Positions 7,858 through 15,905 of a DNA stretch of 33,708 nt are shown here, one piece after another. This DNA comes from Thermoproteota archaeon (GTDB taxonomy: Archaea > Korarchaeota > Korarchaeia > Korarchaeales > Korarchaeaceae): NCBI GenBank assembly GCA_027491435.1, contig JAOZFG010000009.1:1-33708 (forward strand). The letters run 5' to 3'. Each line of letters begins with the position of its first letter. Position 1 is the stretch's first letter. Made by a program: the position numbers and the translations under genes. The notes below the pieces were generated by a model. It worked only from the letters and a program-made list of their open reading frames with translations. It was not told the DNA's origin and made no database searches.

Positions 7858-8675
7858 TGGGGGCTCTAACTCTTGTGAAGGCTGGGCTCTACTCCGAAAT
7901 CAATTTCATGAAGAACAACAGGGCTTCCTTTATCGCCGGTCTCGTGTGGCCCTACCTGTTGCTGGGCTTCATGGTTGGGGCTGGCCTCCTGTTAGGGAGC
8001 GAGCATAACTTCAAGGTCAACCTGAAGGTGGACGCTAACCCCTTGCTCTTCTTCGTCGCCTCCACTTTCGTAGCCTCGATCTCACTTAACGTGATGTGGC
8101 AGGTTGGCGGGAGTGTCCTCTTTTACAGGTGGGTTGGCGTGCTTCCTTACGTGCTCCTGGCTCCCCACAGGCCCTCCACCATAATAGTGCTGGAGTACTT
8201 GCCAAAGTACTTCCTTAACTCCCTCATCATGCTCTCAGAATTCTTACCTTTAATCTTCCTGACTGAGGGCTTAGTTGAGGGCGTCCTAGACGTGTCAATC
8301 CTGTTGCTGGCCATGGTACTGGGGATGCTTCCCCTAATAGGCTTTTCAGCTATACTAGCCTCATTCCTGCTCACCACTGAGGAGGAGTCCAACTTCATGA
8401 GCTGGTTGAACCCGCTCATCCTAATACTTTCTGGAGCTTACTACCCGGCTTACCTCTTCCCCCAGTGGATGCAGATGGTATCCCAGATCCTCCCGACCAC
8501 AGTAACCCTTGAGATAGCTAGGCTAATAGCCCTGATGAACACGGAGTTCAGTCACGTTATCTTCTTGGCCGGGGTACTTCTGGGCATGGCTATGTTTTAC
8601 AACGGCCTTTCCCTGCCCATGATAGAGAGAGCGGAGAGGAAGGCCTTGAGGGAGGGAGTTATAGATGTCTACTAA
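7857..8675 (+). CDS. ABC-2 type exporter permease 1
   Basis: Integral membrane protein of 272 aa with about six helices. It has the ABC-2 layout: an N-terminal amphipathic stretch, a first helix (ASFIAGLVWPYLLLGFMVGAG), a central block, and the motif LNPLILILSGAYYPAYLFPQWMQ before the last helices. The ATG shares its A with the stop of the ATPase gene (TGATG), so translation is coupled. It overlaps the next permease by 11 bases. The two permeases probably form a heterodimer with the ATPase. Confidence 0.88.
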   Translation: MGALTLVKAGLYSEINFMKNNRASFIAGLVWPYLLLGFMVGAGLLLGSEHNFKVNLKVDANPLLFFVASTFVASISLNVMWQVGGSVLFYRWVGVLPYVLLAPHRPSTIIVLEYLPKYFLNSLIMLSEFLPLIFLTEGLVEGVLDVSILLLAMVLGMLPLIGFSAILASFLLTTEEESNFMSWLNPLILILSGAYYPAYLFPQWMQMVSQILPTTVTLEIARLIALMNTEFSHVIFLAGVLLGMAMFYNGLSLPMIERAERKALREGVIDVY

Positions 8676-9450
8676 GGTTAAGGCCGTGGTCTGGCTACAC
8701 CTGATAAGGCTCTACAGGTACAGGCTCTCCTTCCTGGGGTTGGTGCTTAGCAACATAATGTGGGTTCTCATGGCCCTCCTGGGAGTGCTCCTGTTCATAT
8801 CGCCGGAGCAGTTCAACGAGGCCACTAAAGCAGCCTTCTGGTCCATAGTAGGGTGGATCTTCCTGGCAGACTTCTCCAACCTGGTGGGCGGGTGGACCAA
8901 CTTCTTCATATCCATACACATGGTGGAGGAGCACATCCTCAGGAACACTTCCCCCTTCCTAGCCCTGCTTGGTAGGGGGATAACCGCTCTAATAGTGACC
9001 GTGGCCTCTTCCGCTGCCATGGGGCTGGTGTTTGGGTCTCTATTCTCTGTGGATATACTCTGGCTGTCTAATCCTGCCCTGTTCCTGGTTGCAGCTTTAC
9101 TACTGGTGGTGGAGGCCCTCTCCTACGGACTGATAATAGCCTCACTTGCCATGAGGACGACTATATCCTATAACTTCCTTGAGATAGCTTCCTTCGTGCT
9201 GGTAGGTCTGTTCATAGTCCCGCTAGATTCGATACCCCCGGAAACCAGGACTGTATTCCTGGCCGTGCCCTTTGTGGCCCCTGTTCACCTGATGAAGGTA
9301 GCAGCTGGCGTCTCTTCGGGTTACTTGCTGGAGTCGTTGGCGATTAGTTTGCTCGAGGCTTTGATCTTCGTTGTCTTAACAGTTCACTCGGCTGTAAAGA
9401 CCATGAAATACGTGATGAAGCAGGGAGTGAAGGCAGTAGGGGCGTGGTGA
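8665..9450 (+). CDS. ABC-2 type exporter permease 2
   Basis: Integral membrane protein of 261 aa with six predicted helices, the second permease of the operon. It begins at ATG 8665 inside the end of the first permease, with GGAGGGAG upstream. The helix starting LSNIMWVLMALLGVLLFI and the late segment IASFVLVGLFIVPLDSIPPETRTVFLAVPFVAPVH match the usual ABC-2 plan, in which a helix is followed by a Pro-rich outer loop. Its stop overlaps the first ATG of the glycosyltransferase (TGATG at 9448-9452). Confidence 0.85.
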   Translation: MSTKVKAVVWLHLIRLYRYRLSFLGLVLSNIMWVLMALLGVLLFISPEQFNEATKAAFWSIVGWIFLADFSNLVGGWTNFFISIHMVEEHILRNTSPFLALLGRGITALIVTVASSAAMGLVFGSLFSVDILWLSNPALFLVAALLLVVEALSYGLIIASLAMRTTISYNFLEIASFVLVGLFIVPLDSIPPETRTVFLAVPFVAPVHLMKVAAGVSSGYLLESLAISLLEALIFVVLTVHSAVKTMKYVMKQGVKAVGAW

Positions 9451-10493
9451 TGAGAGTTATCCAAGTAGCTCACAGGTTCCCGCCCCACCCAGGGGGGATA
9501 GAGTATCACGTGATGGAGCTCTCTGAGTTTTTAGTTGAACGAGGGGTAGAAGTGTTGGTACTTACTACCACCCCCGAACCGTACCCCGGAAATCTTCCCT
9601 TTAGGGTCTACAGGTTCAAGCCATTAGCTGAACCATTGAGAAATCCCATCTCCTTTAAACTGGTCCTCCAATTTAGAAAATTAGCTAGGGAGAGTATAGC
9701 ACATTTGCACTCTCCTTATACCTTCTCCACGCTTTTAACCTACCCGTTTGCAGAGAAGGCAGTTATAACCCTCCATGGGAGGCCTTATTACGGAGGAGTC
9801 TTCAGATACTTAGCCAAGGTCCATGAAAAGGTCTCGATAACTCTCACCAAGGGGGCTCATTTCATATCCTTGACTGAGTTAGGCGCCTCCTACCTAAAAG
9901 CTATGGGCATCCCTGAGGAGAGGATACACGTTATACCAAACTTCGTGAACATCGAAAGGCTTCAATCACTGGCTAAGGGAGTTGAAGGGGGACATGCCTA
10001 CGATCTTCTGTACGTAGGGGGGCTGGTTGAGGCCAAAGGGTTAGATCAACTAGTTAGGGATCTAAGCGAGCTAGAGATGAGTCTAGCGATAATTGGGAAA
10101 GGTCCCCTTAGAGAGAAGCTTGAGGAGCTCGCTAAGGGGCTTGGGGTTAGAGTTCACTTCTTGGGAGCCCTACCCAGGGAAAAGGTTATTCGAGCTTATC
10201 TGTCTGCCCGAGCTGTGATACTGCCTTCTAGAAGTGAGGGCTTCCCTACAGTTGTACTAGAGGCTCTATCTCTTGGAAGGCCGGTGATTTTGTCTGATAT
10301 AGAGGTTCACAGGAGGCTCTTTAAGGACGTGGCCCTCTTATATAGGCCAGGGAATCCCTCGTCTCTGAAAGAGGCCATCCTTTCGCTGGACAGCTTTTCC
10401 CCGGAGAAGGCCGTCAAGTTTGTCAAAGAGAATTACGACATACGGGTAGTTGGCTCCAGGGTACTCTCCCTGTACAAGTCAATCTGGGAGTAA
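9450..10493 (+). CDS. Glycosyltransferase, GT4 family
   Basis: Protein of 347 aa with the two Rossmann domains of a GT-B enzyme. The N-terminus (VIQVAHRFPPHPGGIEYHV) contains the Gly-Gly acceptor-side loop typical of GT4. The C-terminal half has LLYVGGLVEAKGLDQL and the nucleotide-sugar site PSRSEGFPTVVLEALSLGRPV with the E-x7-E pattern. It would transfer a sugar from a nucleotide donor, likely to a lipid or envelope acceptor. I chose ATG 9450, which overlaps the permease stop, over GTG 9444 two codons earlier. Its body is visibly richer in A/T than the exporter genes, which may mean a different history. The stop is immediately followed by a GC-rich hairpin (10494-10518). Confidence 0.9.
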   Translation: MRVIQVAHRFPPHPGGIEYHVMELSEFLVERGVEVLVLTTTPEPYPGNLPFRVYRFKPLAEPLRNPISFKLVLQFRKLARESIAHLHSPYTFSTLLTYPFAEKAVITLHGRPYYGGVFRYLAKVHEKVSITLTKGAHFISLTELGASYLKAMGIPEERIHVIPNFVNIERLQSLAKGVEGGHAYDLLYVGGLVEAKGLDQLVRDLSELEMSLAIIGKGPLREKLEELAKGLGVRVHFLGALPREKVIRAYLSARAVILPSRSEGFPTVVLEALSLGRPVILSDIEVHRRLFKDVALLYRPGNPSSLKEAILSLDSFSPEKAVKFVKENYDIRVVGSRVLSLYKSIWE

Positions 10494-10598
10494 CCGTGGG
10501 CCCCAGAGGGACCCGCGGGAGTCAGGTCATCGCCCTACCCTTGCGGGAGGGAAAACGCAGCATATGGCTACCTTTCCTTTCTAGGGCTCATCCGACCG
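10494..10598 (-). ncRNA. Candidate structured RNA, unknown class
   Basis: This GC-rich island folds well on the minus strand. From its 5' end GGUC (10597-10594) pairs with GACC (10528-10525). An asymmetric 6x3 loop (GGAUGA facing GAU) follows, with the GA-rich look of a kink-turn. Then GCCCUA (10587-10582) pairs with UAGGGC (10537-10532). Inside are GGAAA (10577-10573)/UUUCC (10554-10550), GUAGC (10571-10567)/GCUGC (10561-10557), and CCC-GCAA-GGG with a GNRA loop. A 3' hairpin of 11 positions (10518-10494, loop UCU) ends the element. The GNRA loop and a U-G pair in GUAGC/GCUGC (a C-A mismatch on the plus strand) favour the minus strand. The 3' hairpin is equally good on either strand and may instead end the glycosyltransferase transcript. 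I do not recognise RNase P, SRP or a guide RNA. Confidence 0.5.
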
Positions 10599-10616
10599 AT
10601 TAATAAAAGCTAGCGA

Positions 10617-10626
10617 TATTTAAAAG
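10617..10626 (-). promoter_or_regulatory. Box A candidate for the minus-strand structured RNA
   Basis: The minus strand reads CTTTTAAATA, a good archaeal box A. Its centre is about 24 bases upstream of the first paired base of the RNA (10597), the expected distance to a start site. A second A/T box (CTTTTATTAA, near 10600-10609) is too close to serve the same start. Confidence 0.45.
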
Positions 10627-10754
10627 ACTTTATAGGGTTGAGGGCAGTTTGTCTCACATTGTCATGTACACAAGGGCCTGCTGTAGAACGAAGTAAAGGA
10701 TGATAATTAAAGTGTCTCCAGTGATCTTTAAAAGAGCTCGCTTCAACCTTCCCT

Positions 10755-11651
10755 ATGAAAGTTCGGTATCTACTTCCCATGATCCTGCTCTTCACCGCAA
10801 TCGTTGGACAGGGCGTTCAGGCCAGGATTGAGCCGACACATCTGAGTACATTTCCAGGCGAGAAGGTTGAGTTGACCCTCTACGTGAGGAACCTGGGAAA
10901 AACTCCAATAGAGGTTAGGGCTCTCAGGGTTAAGGTGACCTCAATCAGGCTTTTCTCGCTTCCCATCTCCCTATATCTGGGAGAGTATGAGATACCGTTT
11001 GACGAACCAGTTAAGGTTGATCCTGGGTCCGAGGAGCCCATAAAGAAGGTTATAAGAGTACCCGACGTCCCCCTAGCTGGAGACTTTTCCCTAGAGGTTC
11101 AGGTGGTGACCAACGGAGGGGCTGCATCAACTTCGCTGAGCCTGAGGTTGGGCTTAACCCCAGTAACTGCCGGCTTCATGTTCCTCATACTGCTGGTGAT
11201 ACTCGGCATAATCTACGGGATCTACAGGTACGTAAAGGGGAAGATCTCCAAGGAGGGAAGGCTTAAGAGAAAGATAAGCAGAATTGATAGCCTGCTAGTT
11301 GAGAGGGAGAGGATTCTCGGCCTCAAGATGAGGCTGGAGGAGAGGAGATCTGAAGGCAGGATAGGAGAAGAGGAGTACAAGAAGCTGAAGGAAGAGTACG
11401 ACTCCTCTCTGGAGAGAGTACAGGGACAGCTGGACCAGTTCGTACCCGAGCTTGAAAGGGAGGCCTCTAAAGTTAGAGAGAAAATAGAGGAGTTGGAGAG
11501 GGAGATAAGGGAAATAGAGGCTAGGATAGAAGTCGGGGAGATTAAGAAGGGAGCCGGCAAGTCCATGATCAAGGACAGGAGAAAGAGGCTGGAAAAACTG
11601 CAGAAAAAGCTGAGCGATTTGGAGGCTAGGATCAAGGCCATTAAAAGTTAG
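10755..11651 (+). CDS. Single-pass membrane protein with outer beta domain and cytoplasmic coiled coil
   Basis: Protein of 298 aa. Residues 1-22 look like a signal peptide ending near VQA. Residues about 24-133 are strand-rich (ELTLYVRNLGKTPIEVRALRV, DFSLEVQVVTNGG), as in CARDB/BatB-like or arrestin-like sandwich domains outside the cell. One helix (about 137-158, AGFMFLILLVILGIIYGIYRYV) crosses the membrane. The last 130 residues are a highly charged heptad coiled coil (KISRIDSLLVERERILGLKM to the end). I recognise no named family; the architecture suggests a tether or scaffold linking the surface to the cytoplasm. It converges with the peptidase gene, overlapping by 11 bases. Confidence 0.8.
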   Translation: MKVRYLLPMILLFTAIVGQGVQARIEPTHLSTFPGEKVELTLYVRNLGKTPIEVRALRVKVTSIRLFSLPISLYLGEYEIPFDEPVKVDPGSEEPIKKVIRVPDVPLAGDFSLEVQVVTNGGAASTSLSLRLGLTPVTAGFMFLILLVILGIIYGIYRYVKGKISKEGRLKRKISRIDSLLVERERILGLKMRLEERRSEGRIGEEEYKKLKEEYDSSLERVQGQLDQFVPELEREASKVREKIEELEREIREIEARIEVGEIKKGAGKSMIKDRRKRLEKLQKKLSDLEARIKAIKS

Positions 11652-12669
11652 CTCTAAATTCCTCTAACCTTATAACTTTTTCATCCACTTTCAGCGTGGG
11701 CTTGGGAATCACGAAGTCCACGTGCATGTCAGCGCTAACCCTGCCCCCGAAGTGGGAGTTGTCCCCTATAGCCACGTGAACTGTCCCTAGTATCTTCTCA
11801 GCCTCTAAGACGTTATCTGGCCTTTTGGCGTTGGGATTGGTTCCGACGCCAAGCTCAGCCACGTTCCTCCTGTGGAGCTCAACCTCTGAGGGTTCCCTCC
11901 CTATGGCCAGCAGCTCCCTGAACTTGTCTCCAACGTCCCCTCCACCCTTGACGTCCACCACTAACCCCTTCTCCACTTCCAACACCATGTCCTCCTTTAG
12001 GTTGGGGAACCAACCCCTCTGAACTACCACCCTGCCCTCTGCAGTCCCCTCAACTGGAGCTATGAAGACCTCACCGGCCGGTAGGTTGCCGAAGCTACCT
12101 GGTGAGGTTAATAATCCGGTGTCCAGGTTCCAGACCCTCCCTTCAATTGATAAGGTTAGCCTTGTGCCGTTCTCACTCTCTACAATAACCTTCGAGCCAG
12201 TCAGCTCTTTAGCTAGTCTCTCGCACAGCTCTGCTACCTTCCTATAGTCAACGTCCATAGGACCACCGGGCATGAACATGTCAGCTGTGAAGGTGGGCAT
12301 GCTGGCCACCCTGACGCCTTTTGAGGTTGCCTTCTCCCTAGCCTCTGTGTGGGAGATGGAGTAAGTGGTTATTGCTACTACCACGTCGAAGTCCAGCATG
12401 GCCTTCCCAACGTAGTCGGGAGGCTCGGCTCCATGCCTTCCTGTGGCCGGATAAGCCAGGAAGTTCGCCTTATATCTCTCTGAGATGATCTCATGCACTG
12501 CCTTAGCTAGCAAGGAGCGTTCGGCCATGTCCTTCAACGTATAGTAATCCAGGTTGCACCACTGATCCTGATCAGGGTAGTCAGTCAGTACTAGGACCTT
12601 CTCTCTAGGGCCTGCCCCCAGGTTGACTTCCATCATCCTGAGCACCGATTCCCTAATGTCCTCCTTCAT
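11641..12669 (-). CDS. M29-type metallo-aminopeptidase (aminopeptidase T/leucyl aminopeptidase family)
   Basis: Cytoplasmic protein of 342 aa. Metal-site motifs of the M29 family are visible in order: a Glu in EVFIAPVEGTAEG, a Glu in VAELGVGTNPNAK, then His and Asp in HVAIGDNSHFGG and DMHVDFVI. The family uses two divalent metals to remove N-terminal residues and is found mainly in thermophiles. The length is a little under the usual 370-410 aa, mostly at the N-terminus. ATG 12669 overlaps the stop of the DtxR-type regulator by four bases, so the pair is cotranscribed. That link suggests metal-responsive control of a metal enzyme, which is inference. Confidence 0.85.
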   Translation of the reverse strand: MKEDIRESVLRMMEVNLGAGPREKVLVLTDYPDQDQWCNLDYYTLKDMAERSLLAKAVHEIISERYKANFLAYPATGRHGAEPPDYVGKAMLDFDVVVAITTYSISHTEAREKATSKGVRVASMPTFTADMFMPGGPMDVDYRKVAELCERLAKELTGSKVIVESENGTRLTLSIEGRVWNLDTGLLTSPGSFGNLPAGEVFIAPVEGTAEGRVVVQRGWFPNLKEDMVLEVEKGLVVDVKGGGDVGDKFRELLAIGREPSEVELHRRNVAELGVGTNPNAKRPDNVLEAEKILGTVHVAIGDNSHFGGRVSADMHVDFVIPKPTLKVDEKVIRLEEFRANF

Positions 12670-13361
12670 ATCACCTGCACCGCCCGGGCCTCCTCCTGAG
12701 AGAGGGCCACCTCTACTCCATCAACTTCGACTATAACCTTTCCTTTGATCCTTTTCACCCTGACGGTCACGCCTGGAATTATCCCTTTGTCCAACACGGA
12801 CTCCCTGACATTGGGCTCCCCTAGCACCCTAACCACTTTGACTACGGCACCTTCCTCTGCCCTGTCCAAGGTGCTCATGTTGACGATCACTGCGTTTGTC
12901 TCGCTGAAGCAGTATATTGGCCTTTTGCCGTGTTTAAGGAAGTAGTGAAAGCTAGTCAGCCATAAAGGCTCTCCCCTAGGACACCCCTCCATGAACTCAA
13001 TGAACTTTATCAGCCTTTCGTAGGTCTCGGGGCTCATGTGGTGCTCCATTCCGCAGGCGTCCCTCTCGGCTATCTCGGGGTCTATGTTCAAGTATTTTAT
13101 CAAGAACTTCTTCAGGAGCTGGTGTCTCTCGTAAAGTTTTTTTGCTATCTTAGCTCCCTGTTCGGTGAGCCTTATCAGACCGTGGTTCCCGTATTTGAGC
13201 AGCCCGGCCTCTTCAAGAGACCTGAGCATTTGTATAGCTGAGGGCATCTTGACTCCCAACTGCCTGGCCAGTTCGCTAAGCCTAACTGTTGACTTCTCCC
13301 TAGAAAGCTTGTAAATTGTTTTCAGATAGTCCTCAGCCCTGGGAGAGAGTTCAACTTCCAT
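12666..13361 (-). CDS. DtxR/MntR-family metal-dependent transcriptional regulator
   Basis: Protein of 231 aa in the three-domain form. The winged helix is at residues 1-70 (AEDYLKTIYKLS, VRLSELARQLGVKMPSAIQMLRSLEEAGLL). The dimer and metal-binding domain spans about 71-145, with the segment ERDACGMEHHMSPETYERL supplying Cys, Glu and His ligands as in DtxR and MntR. A C-terminal FeoA/SH3-like domain follows (EEGAVVKVVRVLG, VTVRVKRIKGKVIVEV). I start it at ATG 13361, preceded by GGGGAAAG; a longer reading from 13439 would run through the promoter and is unlikely. It overlaps the M29 gene. It probably senses Mn(II) or Fe(II). Confidence 0.9.
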   Translation of the reverse strand: MEVELSPRAEDYLKTIYKLSREKSTVRLSELARQLGVKMPSAIQMLRSLEEAGLLKYGNHGLIRLTEQGAKIAKKLYERHQLLKKFLIKYLNIDPEIAERDACGMEHHMSPETYERLIKFIEFMEGCPRGEPLWLTSFHYFLKHGKRPIYCFSETNAVIVNMSTLDRAEEGAVVKVVRVLGEPNVRESVLDKGIIPGVTVRVKRIKGKVIVEVDGVEVALSQEEARAVQVI

Positions 13362-13387
13362 CTTTCCCCATACTTCCAGAAGAACGG

Positions 13388-13412
13388 CTATAAAAAGATT
13401 GGGGGAATCCCC
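13388..13412 (-). promoter_or_regulatory. Promoter and palindromic operator candidate for the DtxR-type regulator
   Basis: On the minus strand a box A (CTTTTTATAG, 13397-13388) sits about 27 bases before ATG 13361, so the transcript would be almost leaderless. Directly upstream is an 11-bp palindrome, GGGGAATCCCC (13402-13412). A second A/T box (13418-13430) lies on its other side. An operator touching box A fits autoregulation. Confidence 0.5.
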
Positions 13413-13439
13413 ATGACGCTTTATAAATGTGGAAAGCAC

Positions 13440-14029
13440 CTTTATGGTGGCTAACCCCTAAGAGTCGAGAGGGCCTTCTCTCAGTAAGTAAAGGGTTTCA
13501 AATAGCTCAGATAGAATATTTTATCGTCTGGAGGGATAGTCTGAGGAAGCTAAAGGACATAAAGTCATAGTTACCTTGGGTGGCCTAATTACATAGATCA
13601 GAGATCTACTTAACGTATCGACTCTCATAACCAAAATTTCTTTATAATTCTAGCTAGATCCTATAAGAAGTATGAGTATAACTCCGCTGAGAGTTGGTTA
13701 ACTTAAGTTTTTATAAGATGGCTCGCTAACGCTATAGCTGGAAGGATAGCCCCGTTAGAGAACAAGCCCTTGTAGTCATAGCCCGCTGGCAAAGATCTAA
13801 CCCCTGAAGTTGGCTAGAGCCCTAATCTAAATTAAACTCAGCAACGGTGATTAGAACAAGCTGACCATCTAAGAAGGTCAATAGGGAGTTAGCAGTTACC
13901 ATGGCAACCTTGTACAGCGTATTGCAGCCTCTCCTTAACCAATGCTGATGAACATAAAAACTCTTTAATAATAATTAGACATTAAGACAGCTGGGTTGAC
14001 AACACATCAATCTGAGCTGCAAACTCAAG
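13440..14029. other. Gene-poor spacer with a possible decayed coding fragment
   Basis: About 590 bases with no credible intact gene. On the minus strand 13813-13703 is an open 36-residue stretch with protein-like composition (SLPAGYDYKGLFSNGAILP, then a hydrophobic run) ended by TAA and preceded by TAG. I recognise no family. TGATGA at about 13948 and CTGA near 14011 are spaced too widely for a box C/D guide RNA. The rest is A/T-rich with stops in all frames. Confidence 0.35.
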
Positions 14030-14437
14030 CTAGAAGACCCTCCTCAACGGACCTCTATCGAAGTCCCTGTCATTGCTTATGATCTCATCAGCCTTCATCC
14101 TCATAGCAACTGCCAGGTGGAGGGCATCCTCTAGATCATATTTGTCGACGAAACTGGCCGCTTTAACGTAATCATTCCAAGTTAGAGGGACGACTTTCAA
14201 CCCTCTAATCGATCTAATTGCTTCTAGGATGTCTCTGATGAAGTGAGCATCCTTGATCGACTTATCAGTTATACTAGCCAGTACGACGGCCACCTCGTAG
14301 GGAGTCAGGGATGAGGTGTAGGCCCTACCTAATTCAGCTTCTCCGATCCACTTCTTGGCCCTTTCGCCGTACTCTGGATGGCCCCCCAGCCAATATACGA
14401 AGACGTTCACGTCGTAATAACGTCTCAATCGCTCCAC
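14030..14437 (-). CDS. vapC: VapC-type PIN-domain toxin
   Basis: PIN-domain ribonuclease of 135 aa. The acidic residues of the Mg(II) site are D9 (YYDVNVFVYWL), E48 (TPYEVAVVL), D104 (YDLEDALHLAVA) and D123 (IISNDRDFD), in the usual order and spacing. PIN toxins cut tRNA or rRNA when their antitoxin is lost. It overlaps the antitoxin gene upstream by 13 bases. The pair sits alone between two long A/T-rich spacers, a typical accessory location. Confidence 0.9.
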   Translation of the reverse strand: MERLRRYYDVNVFVYWLGGHPEYGERAKKWIGEAELGRAYTSSLTPYEVAVVLASITDKSIKDAHFIRDILEAIRSIRGLKVVPLTWNDYVKAASFVDKYDLEDALHLAVAMRMKADEIISNDRDFDRGPLRRVF

Positions 14438-14655
14438 CTGATTACTTCCTTCTCTATCACTTCATCCAAGTCCCTAGGCCACCTCTTAACCTTGAACTTG
14501 CCATAATACCTGTCAGCAGCGGATTCAGCTCTCTTTATGATGATAGAGTCTCCCTCAACGTTTATGGAGACCAGGGTGCCCTCTGAAAGGTTCATGGAAT
14601 CCCTGACTTTCTTGGGTATGAGGATCCTGCCCTTCTCATCCACCTTGGAGATCAT
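14425..14655 (-). CDS. vapB: VapB-type antitoxin, SpoVT/AbrB fold
   Basis: Protein of 76 aa. Residues 1-45 form the swapped-hairpin AbrB DNA-binding domain (ISKVDEKGRILIPKKVRDSM, then LSEGTLVSINVEGDSIIIKR). Residues 46-76 are the tail that would bind and block the PIN active site (YYGKFKVKRWPRDLDEVIEK). The gene precedes and overlaps the toxin gene, the standard order, and its product normally represses the operon. Confidence 0.9.
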   Translation of the reverse strand: MISKVDEKGRILIPKKVRDSMNLSEGTLVSINVEGDSIIIKRAESAADRYYGKFKVKRWPRDLDEVIEKEVIRWSD

Positions 14656-15455
14656 CGCCTATTAGTTACCCACCTAATATATAAGTCCCACTATGAGAAT
14701 GGTGGGAAAGATGCTGCCAACTTAAGCTTGTTATAACAGGAGGTCCGCTGATGTCATAAGGAACGAAAGAGAGCCTACTCAACCCCGTCAGATAGGTTAG
14801 GAACTATACAATATTATCTTTTATGGATAAGCTATATGTAAAAAGAGACGTTGTTAGCTTAAGGGCTGATATAAGTAGAGAGTCCGTTAATGCATGGAAA
14901 AAGGTATATTACACTCAACAGATAACGAGCTTCTGCAGTTATAGTAAAACCACTAACTTAAAGGTCTAAGGCGTATCAGCTAGTCATATTTGGGTTAAGA
15001 GGGCAAAGTAGTGAGGAAGGTGACAAGTTCATGTTTGGATGAGTCGCTTACCTCTAAGAGTAGAGAGTGGCTGCTGTAGACGAAACTGAGAACTTCACGT
15101 AAACTTTTTACTGGGCTCTGGGTTTGTAGGGCCTTAATCTTTTGAGCTCAGTGATGAAAGGAGCTGAATAGAAGCTGACCTTCCTAAAATAAAGTAAGAT
15201 AATGGAAAGAATCGTTATAACCGATGGCACTAGTTCACGTTTGTTACTATGCCTCTCATAAGTAACCAGTACAGTTGGCAGCTTATAGCTGAAAACTCCT
15301 AACTTCGATCAAAGCGTATGGATTTGACAGCGTTCCCTGTATAGTTTAATATATGGAAATAATTAAGACTTGATACTGAAAAGCTCAATTATTAACGCAT
15401 GCAGGTGCACAGACATCTTCTAAGTTAACAGTGACCTCTCCCTAATAAAGATCGT
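14656..15455. other. A/T-rich spacer with decayed minus-strand coding sequence
   Basis: About 800 bases without an intact gene. The minus strand is open for 66 codons from 15308 to 15108 (containing VFSYKLPTVLVTYERH and a hydrophobic centre). Upstream of a TGA stop (15309-15311) the same frame reads RCQIHTL. This parallels a reading in the spacer near 24.7 kb (RCQ, ten or eleven residues, then FSYRLP). At DNA level two words are shared: ttggcagcttatagctgaa at 15275-15293 and the ATCAAAG...TTGACAGCG block at 15306-15332. The remainder has no feature I can support. Confidence 0.45.
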
Positions 15456-15905
15456 TTATATTGAAGGGTTAACTTTCTTTCTCAGATATAGTATGTCCAC
15501 TCTCACTTCATATCCCAAGCTAGAGAATAGGGCCAAGCTAGGTTCATTTCTAGAGTATACGAGCGCTGATACTACTCTAGCCCCTTTTCCGACAAGCATA
15601 CTTTCGGCCTCCCTAATTAAGGCCTTTGCGATGCCCCTTCTCCTGTACTCAGGCCTAACCGCCAACCTGTTAATCCAGCCCCTCCTTCCGTCATAAGAGG
15701 CTATGAGTGCTCCCACCAAAGTTTTCCCGTGAAAGGCCCCCAGAAATCCATCTGAGTTGAGCTCCATCTCCCTAAGCAAGGATTCAGGAGAGTCCCTTCC
15801 TCTTGGCTCGTGAGGTAGGCCAGCCAACCTCCAAAGTTCGAGAAGAGCTGGAATATCATCAGGAGTTAGCTTCCTTATCAAAAAGGGAAGGGAGGGTTTT
15901 ACCAT
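15456..15905 (-). CDS. GNAT-family N-acetyltransferase
   Basis: Protein of 149 aa in the RimI-like GNAT fold. The N-terminus is FLIRKLTPDDIPALLELWRL. The acetyl-CoA site is INRLAVRPEYRRRGIAKALIREAE (motif A, RxxGIA), and the C-terminal part SALVYSRNEPSLALFSSLGYEV is the usual motif B. I start at ATG 15905, which overlaps the end of the dehydrogenase gene by 7 bases; a longer frame to 16040 lies inside that gene and lacks GNAT character. The substrate is unknown and the link to the dehydrogenase may be only transcriptional. Confidence 0.88.
   Translation of the reverse strand: MVKPSLPFLIRKLTPDDIPALLELWRLAGLPHEPRGRDSPESLLREMELNSDGFLGAFHGKTLVGALIASYDGRRGWINRLAVRPEYRRRGIAKALIREAESMLVGKGARVVSALVYSRNEPSLALFSSLGYEVRVDILYLRKKVNPSI

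Noticed and set aside
10494-10598. RNase P RNA (GGAAAGG resembles the conserved region I)
   Set aside because: The partner conserved region and the P4 pairing are absent and the element is too short even for the minimal type.
11222-11641. Ser/Leu-rich minus frame opposite the coiled-coil region
   Set aside because: Low-complexity antisense of Glu/Lys/Arg codons, not a protein.
13940-14016. TGATGA followed by CTGA as a box C/D guide RNA
   Set aside because: About 64 bases separate the boxes and there are no internal D' and C' boxes or terminal stem.
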